Source: an uncultured Lachnospiraceae bacterium (GTDB taxonomy: Bacteria; Bacillota; Clostridia; Lachnospirales; Lachnospiraceae). From it: 64,000 nucleotides of DNA. This document shows, piece by piece, positions 50,496 through 60,181 of this stretch. The notes under the pieces were generated by a model. That model was not told the origin of the DNA, ran no database searches, and saw only the letters and a list, made by a program, of their open reading frames with translations. Made by a program: the position numbers and the translations under genes. How positions within the stretch are numbered: the stretch's first letter is position 1; every line of letters begins with the position of its first letter. The stretch spans positions 1 through 64,000 of the forward strand of contig CAJUIO010000002.1 of the NCBI GenBank assembly GCA_910586025.1. Reading direction: 5' to 3'.

Positions 50496-52088
50496 GTGGA
50501 AAGCATTGAAAAAGAAATAAACAGAAGACGGACCTTTGCCATCATATCTCATCCGGATGCGGGAAAGACAACACTGACGGAGAAATTCCTGCTGTACGGA
50601 GGAGCCATCAATCTGGCGGGAAGCGTAAAGGGAAAGGCTACCGCCAGGCATGCGGTTTCCGACTGGATGGAAATCGAGAAGGAAAGGGGAATCTCCGTTA
50701 CATCTTCGGTTCTGCAGTTCGAGTATGGAGGGTACTGCATCAATATTCTGGATACGCCCGGACATCAGGACTTCTCGGAGGACACCTACCGGACGCTGAT
50801 GGCGGCGGATTCCGCAGTCATGGTGATTGATGCCTCAAAGGGTGTGGAGGCGCAGACCAGAAAGCTGTTCAAGGTCTGTGTGATGCGCAGAATACCCATA
50901 TTTACCTTTATCAACAAGATGGACAGGGATGCCAACGATACCTTTGAGCTTCTGGACGAGATTGAGAAGGAACTGGGAATTGCCACCTGTCCGGTTAACT
51001 GGCCTATCGGTTCCGGCAAGAGATTTAAGGGAGTGTATGACAGGGATGAGGAGTGTGTCATCACCTTTTCCGACACGGAGAAGGGAACAAAGGAAGGAGA
51101 GAGCCTGCGGATCCCCGTCCGGAACAGGGAAGAGCTTCTGGATGCGGTGGGAGAGGAGGCCTTAGGGCTTCTTGAGGAGGAGATTGAGCTTCTGGACGGT
51201 GCCAGTGCGGAGTTTGATCTCGAGCTGGTACAGGCCGGAGAGCTGACACCTGTATTTTTCGGCTCGGCCCTGACCAACTTTGGCGTGGAGTTCTTTCTGC
51301 AGCATTTCCTTGAGATGACCACAACGCCTCTGCCCCGGAAGTCGGACATGGGTCCTGTCATGCCCGGGGAGAATGATTTTTCGGCGTTTGTCTTCAAGAT
51401 TCAGGCTAATATGAACAAGGCGCACAGGGACAGGATCGCCTTCATGCGCATCTGTTCCGGCAAATATGAGGCCAGCATGGAGGTAAAGCACGTGCAGGGG
51501 GGCAAGATTATGCGCCTCTCCCAGCCTCAGCAGATTATGGCGAGTGAGAGGAAGATTCTGGAGGAGGCCTATGCCGGAGACATCATCGGCGTGTTTGATC
51601 CCGGTGTTTTTTCCATCGGGGACACGCTGTGTATGCCCAGGGATCAGTTCAGATATGAGGGAATCCCTACCTTCGCGCCGGAGCATTTCGCAAGGGTCAG
51701 GCAGATGGATACCATGAAGAGGAAGCAGTTTGTAAAGGGAATTACACAGATTGCCCAGGAGGGCGCGATCCAGATTTTCCAGGAATTCAATACGGGAATG
51801 GAGGAAATCATCGTTGGCGTCGTTGGTGTCCTGCAGTTTGATGTTTTGAAATACCGTCTGGAAAACGAGTATAATGTGGAGATTAAGCTGGAACCGCTCC
51901 CCTATGAGCATATCCGGTGGATTGAGAACAGGGAGATTGACCTTACGAAGCTGACAGGCACTTCCGACATGAAGAAAATTAAAGATCTGAAAGGGAATCC
52001 TCTTCTCCTGTTCATCAATTCCTGGAGTATAGGAATGACGCTGGACAGGAACCCCGGACTGGAGCTTTCAGAGTTTGGAAGGGATTAA
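50496..52088 (+). CDS. prfC: peptide chain release factor 3
   Basis: This 530-residue GTPase has G1 ISHPDAGKTTLTE, the ESRGISVTSSV-type switch (here ERGISVTSSV), G3 DTPGHQDFSEDTYRT and G4 NKMDRDAND. It recycles RF1/RF2 from the ribosome after termination. The start is GTG 50496, eight bases after TTGGAGG; the upstream in-frame ATG at 50430 lies inside deoB and has no RBS. The next gene begins directly after its stop. Confidence 0.96.
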   Translation: MESIEKEINRRRTFAIISHPDAGKTTLTEKFLLYGGAINLAGSVKGKATARHAVSDWMEIEKERGISVTSSVLQFEYGGYCINILDTPGHQDFSEDTYRTLMAADSAVMVIDASKGVEAQTRKLFKVCVMRRIPIFTFINKMDRDANDTFELLDEIEKELGIATCPVNWPIGSGKRFKGVYDRDEECVITFSDTEKGTKEGESLRIPVRNREELLDAVGEEALGLLEEEIELLDGASAEFDLELVQAGELTPVFFGSALTNFGVEFFLQHFLEMTTTPLPRKSDMGPVMPGENDFSAFVFKIQANMNKAHRDRIAFMRICSGKYEASMEVKHVQGGKIMRLSQPQQIMASERKILEEAYAGDIIGVFDPGVFSIGDTLCMPRDQFRYEGIPTFAPEHFARVRQMDTMKRKQFVKGITQIAQEGAIQIFQEFNTGMEEIIVGVVGVLQFDVLKYRLENEYNVEIKLEPLPYEHIRWIENREIDLTKLTGTSDMKKIKDLKGNPLLLFINSWSIGMTLDRNPGLELSEFGRD

Positions 52089-53276
52089 ATGAGAATAAAA
52101 CAGATACTGTTAATCTTAATGACGGCACTGCTTCTTTCCGGCTGCAGGAGCCTTGCGGGAGACTGGATGGAAGCAGCTCCCACCGCAATGGCGGACGGTC
52201 CGGCGCAGGAGATACAGAGCCTGTCGGGGACAACGCCTCAGATCACGGAGATTCTCAAGACAAAGCAGCTGGGGAAATTTTACTTCGAGCAGCTTGACGA
52301 CAGGGAGCAGACGGTCTATGCGGAAATCCTCAATATACTCCTGAATTTTGAGAGCGATGTGGCTTTATCCTGTCTGGACGACGGGATGATCGAGAGGGTA
52401 TTTCAGTTTGTGCTGAACGATCATCCTGAAATCTTCTACGTGGAGGGATATACCTTTACCAGATATTCGCTGGCCGACCAGGTGAAAAAAATTACCTTCT
52501 CCGGCACATACCACATGGACAGGGAGCAGGCCGGGGAGAGACGGGAGAAGATTGAGCAGTATGTGGGGACATGCCTTCAGGGAATCCGGGAGGATATGGA
52601 CGACTACGAGAAAGTAAAGTATATCTATGAATATATCATAGAAAAGACGGAGTATGATGCCAAGGCACCCGACAATCAGAATATCTGCTCGGTTTTTATC
52701 CACGGAAGAAGCGTCTGCCAGGGATATGCCAAGGCCATGCAGTATCTGCTTCAAAGGGCGGGAGTGGAGGCCTCCCTGGTGATGGGGCACGTGCTTAATG
52801 GGGAGGGACATGCCTGGAACCTGGTCCGGATAAACGGCAGCTTCTATTTTGTGGATACCACCTGGGGCGATGCCTCTTATCAGATGATCGAGAGCGACGG
52901 GGAGCAGTCTAAGGAGAGCATACCGCCCATTAATTATGACTATCTGTGCGTGACGACCGAACAGCTCTCAAAGACGCACACCATTGATGCGGGGGCTGCA
53001 ATCCCGCTGTGCGAGGATATGTCGGACAATTATTATGTGAGGGAGGGCAAGTACTTCGAGGAGCTGGACAAGGAGAAGCTGGAAAGCCTCTTTGCCCGGG
53101 CTTATGAAGAGGACAGCACCTATATCACCTTAAAGTGCGGCGGGGAGGATGTCTATGAGGAGATGATCCGGTATCTGATCGAGGAGCAGGAGATTTTCCG
53201 GTATCTTGAGAACGGGGAGAACACGGTTTCCTATGCGGATAACAAGGAGCAGATGAGCCTGAGCTTCTGGCTGTAA
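52089..53276 (+). CDS. transglutaminase-domain lipoprotein
   Basis: The 395-residue product has a lipoprotein signal (LLILMTALLLSGC, Cys19). Its papain-like transglutaminase core carries the triad Cys210 (GRSVCQGYAKAM), His241 (GEGHAWNLV) and Asp256 (VDTTWGD). Such exported domains act as proteases, crosslinkers or peptide binders; the target is unknown. Its ATG abuts the prfC stop, which implies co-transcription with a ribosomal factor, an odd pairing. It is absent from the usual spoIIIAH-asp23 junction. Confidence 0.9.
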   Translation: MRIKQILLILMTALLLSGCRSLAGDWMEAAPTAMADGPAQEIQSLSGTTPQITEILKTKQLGKFYFEQLDDREQTVYAEILNILLNFESDVALSCLDDGMIERVFQFVLNDHPEIFYVEGYTFTRYSLADQVKKITFSGTYHMDREQAGERREKIEQYVGTCLQGIREDMDDYEKVKYIYEYIIEKTEYDAKAPDNQNICSVFIHGRSVCQGYAKAMQYLLQRAGVEASLVMGHVLNGEGHAWNLVRINGSFYFVDTTWGDASYQMIESDGEQSKESIPPINYDYLCVTTEQLSKTHTIDAGAAIPLCEDMSDNYYVREGKYFEELDKEKLESLFARAYEEDSTYITLKCGGEDVYEEMIRYLIEEQEIFRYLENGENTVSYADNKEQMSLSFWL

Positions 53277-53386
53277 AATGCGGGGAAATGTATTTCTATT
53301 GGGACTATGCAAATACTCTGTTTTTTGGTATTATTAAAAGATAGTTAACTATATCCTTACGGTACAAATAAGAAAGGACGTTTATC

Positions 53387-53770
53387 ATGGAAAAATCAGT
53401 AGAACAGAACACTTATGTATTACAGGAAAACGACGAACTGGGTACGGTTAAGATTGCCGATGACGTGGTAGCGGTGATTGCCGGGCTTGCGGCTACTGAG
53501 GTTAAGGGAGTGGCATCCATGGCGGGAAATATAAGCAATGAGCTGATGAGCAAGATGGGTGTAAAGAATCTGGCGAAGGGCGTTAAGGTCGAAATGATCG
53601 GAAAGAGCGTAAGGGCTGACCTGAATCTGATTGTGGAATACGGCTATAATATTCCCGCTGTTTCCCAGAAGGTGCAGGAGAAGGTGAAGTCCACGATTGA
53701 GAACATGACCGGGCTTGAGGTTACGGATGTGAATATCCGTATTGCCGGTGTCAATATGGTAAAGAACTGA
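53387..53770 (+). CDS. Asp23/Gls24 family envelope stress protein
   Basis: This 127-residue protein has the family pattern KIADDVVAVIAGLAATEVKGVASM and ends in VNIRIAGVNMV. Asp23/Gls24 proteins are small, abundant and linked to envelope stress. In clostridia one is usually sited before nusB, as here. AGAAAGGACG precedes the ATG. No membrane segment is visible. Confidence 0.93.
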   Translation: MEKSVEQNTYVLQENDELGTVKIADDVVAVIAGLAATEVKGVASMAGNISNELMSKMGVKNLAKGVKVEMIGKSVRADLNLIVEYGYNIPAVSQKVQEKVKSTIENMTGLEVTDVNIRIAGVNMVKN

Positions 53771-53795
53771 GGAGAAAACAGGCAGGGAGATATCC

Positions 53796-54194
53796 ATGAG
53801 CAGAAGAGAACTGAGGGAGCAGATTTTTAAGCTGTTGTTCCGTATTGAGTTCAATCCAAGGGAAGAGATGGAGGCGCAGACCGAACTCTTCTTTGAGGAG
53901 GAGGAGAATCAGGCGGACGTGGCCGATACCGCCTATATCACTGAGAAGTTTAACAGGATTTTGGACAGGCTGGAGCAGATTGACAGGGTGCTCAACGAGA
54001 GAGTCAAGGGCTGGGATACAGGCCGTATGGGCAAGGTGGATCTGGCTATTTTGCGGCTTGCCGTGTACGAGGTTCTCTTTGATGCGGAAATTCCTACCGG
54101 CGTTGCCATCAATGAGGCCGTGGAGCTTGCCAAAAAATATGGGCAGGACTCTTCGCCCGCATTTATAAACGGCGTGCTGGCTAAATTTGCATAG
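53796..54194 (+). CDS. nusB: transcription antitermination protein NusB
   Basis: The 132-residue product is a helical protein matching NusB (RREQIFKLLFRIEF-like start, then KVDLAILRLAVYEVLFD and GVAINEAVELAKKYG). With NusE it supports rRNA antitermination. GGGAG precedes the ATG. It lies 25 bases after the Asp23 gene and starts the nusB-recN run. Confidence 0.96.
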   Translation: MSRRELREQIFKLLFRIEFNPREEMEAQTELFFEEEENQADVADTAYITEKFNRILDRLEQIDRVLNERVKGWDTGRMGKVDLAILRLAVYEVLFDAEIPTGVAINEAVELAKKYGQDSSPAFINGVLAKFA

Positions 54195-54205
54195 GGTAAT
54201 TTAAG

Positions 54206-55399
54206 ATGCAGAATGTATATACCGTAGGTCAGGTAAATTCATATATAAAGAATATGTTTTCCCAGGACTTTCTGCTGCAGGGCCTGGCCGTAAAGGGAGA
54301 GGTCAGCAACTGCAAGTATCATACGTCGGGACATATTTATTTTACATTAAAGGATATGAAAGGAACGATTTCCTGCGTGATGTTTGCGGGGAACCGTTCC
54401 GGTCTTGCATTTCGGATGGTTGAGGGCATGCAGGTGGTGGTTCAGGGAACCGTTGACGTTTATGAGCGCGACGGGAAGTACCAGCTGTATGCAAAGAGTA
54501 TTCAGCAGGACGGCGCAGGAGCTCTCTATGAGCGTTTCGAACGGTTAAAGAGGGAGCTGGAGGAGCTTGGAATGTTTGCGCCGGAATACAAAAAGCCGAT
54601 TCCCGCTTACAGCCGCAGAATCGGAATCGTGACGGCGCCTACCGGTGCGGCGGTGCGGGATATTATCAATATAGCGTCACGCCGCAATCCTTACGTGCAG
54701 CTGATCCTCTATCCGGCTCTTGTCCAGGGGGAGGGGGCGGCTCCCAGCATTATAAACGGAATTCACGCTCTGGAAGCGGCGGGAGTGGATGTGATGATCG
54801 TGGGCAGAGGCGGCGGCTCCATCGAGGATCTGTGGGCCTTTAACGAGGAATGTGTGGCGCAGGCGGTCTTTGACTGCGGCGTTCCGGTAATCTCCGCGGT
54901 GGGACATGAGACGGATACCACAATTATAGATTATGTGGCGGACCTGAGAGCTCCCACGCCCTCTGCAGCCGCAGAGCTTGCGGTGTTTGACCTGTCGCAG
55001 TTTCTCGGAAGGCTTGCGGAAAACAGGACGGCCCTTGAGAGGCTGATGAAGAATAAAATCGAATGGAACAGAATGCATTGGAAGGCTTTTGAGGCAAGGC
55101 TCAAAATGAATTCTCCCCTGGGAAAGGTGCGGGAGAAGAAAACATGGCTTATGAACATGGAGGAGTGGATGGAAAACGCCATGAGCGGCCAGGTAAAAAG
55201 AAAGCGCCATATGCTGGAAATTTATATAGAGAAATTGAAAGGGCTGTCCCCTCTCGACAAGCTGAACCAGGGGTTTTCCTATGTTTCGGATGAGAGCGGC
55301 AGGACGGTGAGGGACGTAAATCAGGTACAGGTGGGCGACGGGCTTCTGATCCATGTCAGAAACGGAAGGCTTGCGGCCACGGTTACGGGAAAGGAATAA
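54206..55399 (+). CDS. xseA: exodeoxyribonuclease VII large subunit
   Basis: The 397-residue product has an N-terminal OB fold (VKGEVSNCKYHTSGHIYFTL) and the catalytic domain with IGIVTAPTGAAVRDI and GRGGGSIEDLWAFN, followed by coiled coils. With XseB it degrades single-stranded DNA in repair. It is 11 bases after nusB and 2 bases before xseB. Confidence 0.96.
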   Translation: MQNVYTVGQVNSYIKNMFSQDFLLQGLAVKGEVSNCKYHTSGHIYFTLKDMKGTISCVMFAGNRSGLAFRMVEGMQVVVQGTVDVYERDGKYQLYAKSIQQDGAGALYERFERLKRELEELGMFAPEYKKPIPAYSRRIGIVTAPTGAAVRDIINIASRRNPYVQLILYPALVQGEGAAPSIINGIHALEAAGVDVMIVGRGGGSIEDLWAFNEECVAQAVFDCGVPVISAVGHETDTTIIDYVADLRAPTPSAAAELAVFDLSQFLGRLAENRTALERLMKNKIEWNRMHWKAFEARLKMNSPLGKVREKKTWLMNMEEWMENAMSGQVKRKRHMLEIYIEKLKGLSPLDKLNQGFSYVSDESGRTVRDVNQVQVGDGLLIHVRNGRLAATVTGKE

Positions 55400-55401
55400 T
55401 T

Positions 55402-55617
55402 ATGGAACAGAAGGAGGAAGGCTTCAATCTGGAGGAGGCTTTTGCAAAGCTTGAGGAGACGGTTGCAAAGCTCGAGCGGGATGATATCTCCCTGGAGGAT
55501 TCCTTTAAAGAGTATCAAAAGGGAATGGAGCTTTTGAAAAAGTGCAGTGAAACGATTGATTCTGTAGAAAAAAAGGTACTTGTTTTAAACGGAAATGGTG
55601 AGCTGAATGAATTTTAG
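55402..55617 (+). CDS. xseB: exodeoxyribonuclease VII small subunit
   Basis: This 71-residue protein shows the XseB pattern NLEEAFAKLEETVAKLERDDISLEDSF. It is the small subunit of exonuclease VII. It overlaps ispA by 11 bases, and AAAGGAA in the end of xseA serves as RBS. Confidence 0.95.
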   Translation: MEQKEEGFNLEEAFAKLEETVAKLERDDISLEDSFKEYQKGMELLKKCSETIDSVEKKVLVLNGNGELNEF

Positions 55618-56509
55618 GGAAGAACAGAAGCGGAAAACGGAGAGAATAGAGGCGGTTATCGAGAAATACCTTCCGCGGCAGGAGGGTTTCCAGAAGACAT
55701 TGATGGAGGCCATGAGCTACAGCGTGCGCTCAAAGGGCAAGAGGCTGCGCCCCATGCTCATGGAGGAGAGCTTCCGGCTCTTTGGCGGCAGCACGGAGGT
55801 GATCGAGCCCTTTATGGCGGCCCTGGAGATGATACACAATTATTCCCTGGTGCATGACGACCTGCCGGCCATGGATAATGACGAATACCGCAGAGGACGC
55901 AAAACCACCTGGGTGGAATACGGAGAGGGAATGGCGGTTCTTGCCGGGGACGGCCTTTTGAATCTCGCCTTTGAGACGGCGGCGGGAGCCTTTCGGTTTG
56001 CATCCGATTTTGCCGCATCCGGCCGTATCGCACAGGCGCTGCAGATCCTGGGGAACAAGGCGGGAATCTTTGGAATGATAGGCGGGCAGACTGCGGATAT
56101 CGAGGCGGAAAGCGGAGAGAGAGAGATGACACAGGAGCTTGTCTTGTTTATTCACGAGAAGAAGACGGCGGCGCTGATCCAGGCGGCCATGATGATCGGG
56201 GCGGTTCTTGCGGGCGCATCAAAGGAAGCCGTGGACCGGATGGAAAAGGCGGCGGCAAACATCGGAATTGCCTTTCAGATTCAGGATGATATTCTGGATG
56301 TCACCAGCACCACGGAGATTCTTGGCAAGCCGGTGGGGAGCGATGAGAAGAACCATAAGCTCACATATGTGACCATGAACGGAATTGAGAAAGCGAAGGA
56401 AGAGGTAAGAAGGCTTTCGGAGGAAGCACTCGGAATTCTGAATTCCTTTGAGTATAAAAATGAATTTCTGTGTGAACTCGTGAGGTCACTGATCAACAGA
56501 GAAAAGTAG
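55607..56509 (+). CDS. ispA: polyprenyl synthetase (farnesyl/geranyl diphosphate synthase)
   Basis: The 300-residue product has the first Asp-rich motif VHDDLPAMDND and the second QDDILD of trans-prenyl synthases. It condenses IPP with allylic diphosphates. Its neighbours xseB and dxs are usual; dxs supplies the precursor pathway. The exact chain length of the product is not clear from sequence. Confidence 0.94.
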   Translation: MNFREEQKRKTERIEAVIEKYLPRQEGFQKTLMEAMSYSVRSKGKRLRPMLMEESFRLFGGSTEVIEPFMAALEMIHNYSLVHDDLPAMDNDEYRRGRKTTWVEYGEGMAVLAGDGLLNLAFETAAGAFRFASDFAASGRIAQALQILGNKAGIFGMIGGQTADIEAESGEREMTQELVLFIHEKKTAALIQAAMMIGAVLAGASKEAVDRMEKAAANIGIAFQIQDDILDVTSTTEILGKPVGSDEKNHKLTYVTMNGIEKAKEEVRRLSEEALGILNSFEYKNEFLCELVRSLINREK

Positions 56510-56540
56510 ATGGGACAACCTAAGAAAAGAGGGTATGAAT

Positions 56541-58424
56541 ATGCTGCTCGAAAATATCAATCAGGCCAATGATATCAAAAGTACGGCTCCGGAGGATTAT
56601 CCGGCCCTGGCAGAGGAAATCCGTCAGTTCCTTATTCAAAAAATATCCAAAACAGGAGGGCATCTGGGCTCCAATCTGGGGGCGGTGGAGCTTACCATGG
56701 CTCTGCATCTTTCCTTCAACCTGCCGGAAGACAAGATCATCTGGGATGTGGGGCACCAGTCCTACACTCACAAGCTGCTCACCGGGCGGCGGGAAGGCTT
56801 TGAGATGCTCCGCAAATACGGAGGCATGAGCGGCTTTCCCAAGCGCAAGGAGAGCGACTGCGACTGCTTTGACACAGGCCACAGCTCGACCTCCATCTCC
56901 GCAGGGCTTGGCCTGGTGATGGCAAGAGAGCTTCAGGGTGCGAAGCACAGCGTCATCTCCGTGATCGGGGACGGCTCCCTCACGGGAGGGATGGCCTATG
57001 AGGCGCTGAACAATGCCGCAAAGCTGGAAACAAACTTTATCATTGTGCTGAATGACAATAACATGTCCATCTCCGAAAATGTGGGAGGAGTGTCGAAATA
57101 TCTGAACAATATCCGCACGGCGGACGCTTATCTGGATATCAAGGAGGGGGTTTACAACACCCTGAAGGATATGCCTAGGTATGGCGGCAAGGTGGTGGAG
57201 GGCATCCGGAAGGCCAAGAGCAGCTTCAAGCATCTGGTGGTGCCCGGAATGTTCTTTGAGGATATGGGAATCACCTATCTGGGACCTGTGGACGGCCACA
57301 ATATTCCGGCCATGCTGCGGATGTTCCAGGAGGCAAAGCGAGTGCGGAATGCGGTGATTGTCCATGTGATCACACAGAAGGGCAAGGGCTATGAGCCGGC
57401 GGAGCGCCACCCGGCCAGATTCCACGGGGCGGAGCCCTTTGACATCGAGACCGGAATTCCGTCCAGGCCAAGGACGGTGGCCAACTATACGGATATCTTT
57501 TCCACGGTTATGACCAAGCTGGGAGCCAGGGATGAAAAGGTGGCTGCCATTACGGCTGCCATGCCGGACGGGACAGGCCTTAAGCGGTTCCGCAACATGT
57601 ATCCTGACCGTTTCTTTGACGTGGGAATAGCGGAGGAGCATGCGGTTACCTTTGCGGCCGGACTTGCGGCCGGGGGGTTAAAGCCGGTGGTTGCGGTCTA
57701 TTCCTCCTTCCTGCAAAGGGCCTATGACCAGATTCTCCATGACGTGTGTATTCAGAACCTGCCGGTGGTGTTTGCCGTTGACCGGGCGGGGCTTGTGGGA
57801 AGCGACGGGGAGACACATCAGGGAATTTTTGATCTGTCCTATCTTTCCTCCATTCCCAACATGCATATAATGGCTCCAAAAAACAAGTGGGAGCTTTCCG
57901 ATATGATGAAATTCGCCCTTCAGCTGGGGAAACCCGCGGCCATCCGTTATCCCAGGGGCGAGGCGTATGCGGGGCTTGCGCAGTACCGGGCTCCCATAGA
58001 GCTGGGAAAGGCGGAGGCGCTGTACCTTGAAAGCGGGATCTGCCTTTTGGCGGTGGGAAGCATGGTGAAGACAGCCGTGGAGGTGAGAGAGAGACTTTCC
58101 ACCATGGGATATCCAAGCAGTCTCATCAACGCCAGGTTTGTGAAGCCCATAGACGAGAATGCGGTGGCCTATGCGGCCAGGAACCACAGGCTTGTGGTCA
58201 CAATGGAGGAAAATGTGGCAAGCGGCGGCTACGGGGAAAAGGTAAGGGCTTATCTTGACAGCCTTCATACACAGTGCCGGATGCTGCAGGTGGCGATTCC
58301 GGACGAGTATGTGGAGCATGGAAACGTGGAGCAGCTGAAAAAGGAAATCGGGATTGACGCAGCAGGGATTGCAGACAGAATTGGAACAGCTTATGAAAGA
58401 ACGATTGGACATATTACTGGTTAA
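56541..58424 (+). CDS. dxs: 1-deoxy-D-xylulose-5-phosphate synthase
   Basis: This 627-residue thiamine enzyme has DVGHQSYTHKLLTGR, the TPP motif GDGSLTGGMAYEALNNA and the EEHAVTFAAGLA segment. It joins pyruvate and glyceraldehyde-3-phosphate as the first step of the MEP isoprenoid pathway. ATG 56541 fits AAGAGGG better than ATG 56535. It overlaps tlyA by 32 bases. Confidence 0.97.
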   Translation: MLLENINQANDIKSTAPEDYPALAEEIRQFLIQKISKTGGHLGSNLGAVELTMALHLSFNLPEDKIIWDVGHQSYTHKLLTGRREGFEMLRKYGGMSGFPKRKESDCDCFDTGHSSTSISAGLGLVMARELQGAKHSVISVIGDGSLTGGMAYEALNNAAKLETNFIIVLNDNNMSISENVGGVSKYLNNIRTADAYLDIKEGVYNTLKDMPRYGGKVVEGIRKAKSSFKHLVVPGMFFEDMGITYLGPVDGHNIPAMLRMFQEAKRVRNAVIVHVITQKGKGYEPAERHPARFHGAEPFDIETGIPSRPRTVANYTDIFSTVMTKLGARDEKVAAITAAMPDGTGLKRFRNMYPDRFFDVGIAEEHAVTFAAGLAAGGLKPVVAVYSSFLQRAYDQILHDVCIQNLPVVFAVDRAGLVGSDGETHQGIFDLSYLSSIPNMHIMAPKNKWELSDMMKFALQLGKPAAIRYPRGEAYAGLAQYRAPIELGKAEALYLESGICLLAVGSMVKTAVEVRERLSTMGYPSSLINARFVKPIDENAVAYAARNHRLVVTMEENVASGGYGEKVRAYLDSLHTQCRMLQVAIPDEYVEHGNVEQLKKEIGIDAAGIADRIGTAYERTIGHITG

Positions 58425-59292
58425 GGAAGGGTATGCGGCCTCTCGGGAAAAGGCCAGAGCCATTATCATGGCGGGAAATGTCTTTGTGGACGGCCAGCGC
58501 GAAGATAAAGCGGGAACCGCCTTTAACCCTGACAGGGTAAAGCTTGAGGTGAGGGGCAGCACACTGCCGTATGTGAGCCGTGGAGGCTTAAAGCTCGAGA
58601 AGGCGGTGAAGCAGTTTGAGCTTGTCCTGACAGACAGAATCTGTATGGATATCGGGGCATCCACGGGAGGATTTACAGACTGTATGCTGCAAAACGGAGC
58701 CAGGAAGGTTTATTCCGTGGACGTGGGACATGGGCAGCTGGACTGGAAGCTGCGCAGTGACGACAGGGTCGTGTGTATGGAAAAAACAAATTTCCGATAT
58801 ATGAAGCCGGGAGATATTGAGGATATGCTATCCTTTGCGTCCGTAGATGTTTCCTTTATTTCCCTGACCAAAATTCTGCTGCCCGCAAGGGAGCTGCTGG
58901 AGGATAGGGGACAGATGGTCTGCCTGATCAAGCCGCAGTTTGAGGCGGGAAGGGAAAAGGTCGGAAAAAAGGGCGTGGTGAAGGATCCTCTCGTTCACCG
59001 GGAGGTAATAGGAAAGGTGATGGATTTTGCGGATTTTATCGGGTTTGAAATCCTCCATCTGGATTTTTCACCTGTCAAGGGCCCTGAGGGAAACATTGAA
59101 TATCTGCTGCACCTTGAAAAGTCTTCCGGGCGGGCGCTTGAAACCGTGTCTGTCACGGAAGCCGAAGCGGAAAAGGAACTGAAGAATATTACAGAGGAAA
59201 AGAGAGGATATTCTTCATCAGATGAGATGCGGAATATCATATCCCGGACGGTGACTCTTGCCCATGCGGAACTGAAAGCGGGAGATTCATAA
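58393..59292 (+). CDS. tlyA: TlyA-family rRNA methyltransferase
   Basis: The 299-residue product has an S4 RNA-binding domain at the N terminus (RLDILLVKEGYAASREKARA). An FtsJ-type methyltransferase domain follows with the SAM motif DIGASTGGFTDCML and a KPQFEAGREK motif. TlyA-type enzymes put 2'-O-methyl groups on rRNA. The start lies inside dxs, and TAATG couples it to nadK. It is slightly longer than typical members owing to its C-terminal tail. Confidence 0.94.
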   Translation: MKERLDILLVKEGYAASREKARAIIMAGNVFVDGQREDKAGTAFNPDRVKLEVRGSTLPYVSRGGLKLEKAVKQFELVLTDRICMDIGASTGGFTDCMLQNGARKVYSVDVGHGQLDWKLRSDDRVVCMEKTNFRYMKPGDIEDMLSFASVDVSFISLTKILLPARELLEDRGQMVCLIKPQFEAGREKVGKKGVVKDPLVHREVIGKVMDFADFIGFEILHLDFSPVKGPEGNIEYLLHLEKSSGRALETVSVTEAEAEKELKNITEEKRGYSSSDEMRNIISRTVTLAHAELKAGDS

Positions 59293-60158
59293 TGGAGCAT
59301 TTTTATATCATAACCAACGAAACGAAGGATCCGGACTTTGAGATTACATACCGAATCCGGGACTATCTGTTAAAGTGCGGTAAGAAATGCAGTATCCGGG
59401 AGCAGGTCCGCGAGAAGCGGGGAAAGATTTACACCGACAGTAATATGCTGAAGGAGGATGTGGACTGTGTGCTTGTGCTTGGAGGGGACGGAACGCTCCT
59501 GCAGGCTGCCGCCGACCTGGCCGACCTATCCGTCCCCTTTCTGGGAATAAACCTGGGAACCCTGGGGTTTCTTGCTGAGGTTAACAAGGATGACATGGAG
59601 GAAGCCTTTTCAAAGCTTCTTGCGGGCGAATACGAGATCGAAAACAGAATGATGCTTTACGGCTGCTGTTATCGTCCGGGGGAAGATGGTGAGATGGATA
59701 ATGCCAGGGCGCTGAATGACATTGTCATCACCAGAAAGGGCTCCCTGCAGATCATTACCTTTGCCATCAGCGTTAACGGGCAGTTTCTGCACAGATACAG
59801 CGCCGACGGAATCATCGTGGCTACGCCGACCGGTTCCACCGGCTATAATCTTTCCGCGGGAGGCCCGGTGGTGGATCCCAAGGCGCAGCTTATGGTGGCT
59901 ACACCGATCTGTCCGCACTCCATGCAGCACAGAAGCATTGTGCTCTCACCCGAGGACGAGATAACTATTTTGATCGAGACGGGGCATGACGGGAGCAGGC
60001 AGGAGGTGGAGGCTATCTTTGACGGAAGCCACAGGGTCACGCTTCGAACGGGCGATAGGATCGTGATACGCAGATCCGACAAGACCACGGGGATCGTGAA
60101 GCTGAACAGGGTAAGCTTTCTGGAAATTTTGAACAGAAAAATGCTGGATGGAAAATAA
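59292..60158 (+). CDS. nadK: NAD kinase
   Basis: This 288-residue protein has the GGDGTLLQAA motif and the TPTGSTGYNLSAGGP motif of NAD kinases. It phosphorylates NAD to NADP. Its start overlaps the tlyA stop by one base (TAATG), which suggests coupled translation. The order tlyA-nadK-argR-recN is standard in Firmicutes. Confidence 0.97.
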   Translation: MEHFYIITNETKDPDFEITYRIRDYLLKCGKKCSIREQVREKRGKIYTDSNMLKEDVDCVLVLGGDGTLLQAAADLADLSVPFLGINLGTLGFLAEVNKDDMEEAFSKLLAGEYEIENRMMLYGCCYRPGEDGEMDNARALNDIVITRKGSLQIITFAISVNGQFLHRYSADGIIVATPTGSTGYNLSAGGPVVDPKAQLMVATPICPHSMQHRSIVLSPEDEITILIETGHDGSRQEVEAIFDGSHRVTLRTGDRIVIRRSDKTTGIVKLNRVSFLEILNRKMLDGK

Positions 60159-60181
60159 GCGCGTTACAGGATGGAAAGGAA

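Noticed and set aside
53277..53386. TATTAT before the Asp23 gene as a -10 element
   Set aside because: The -35 position matches the consensus in only about half its bases; the promoter of this gene remains unassigned.
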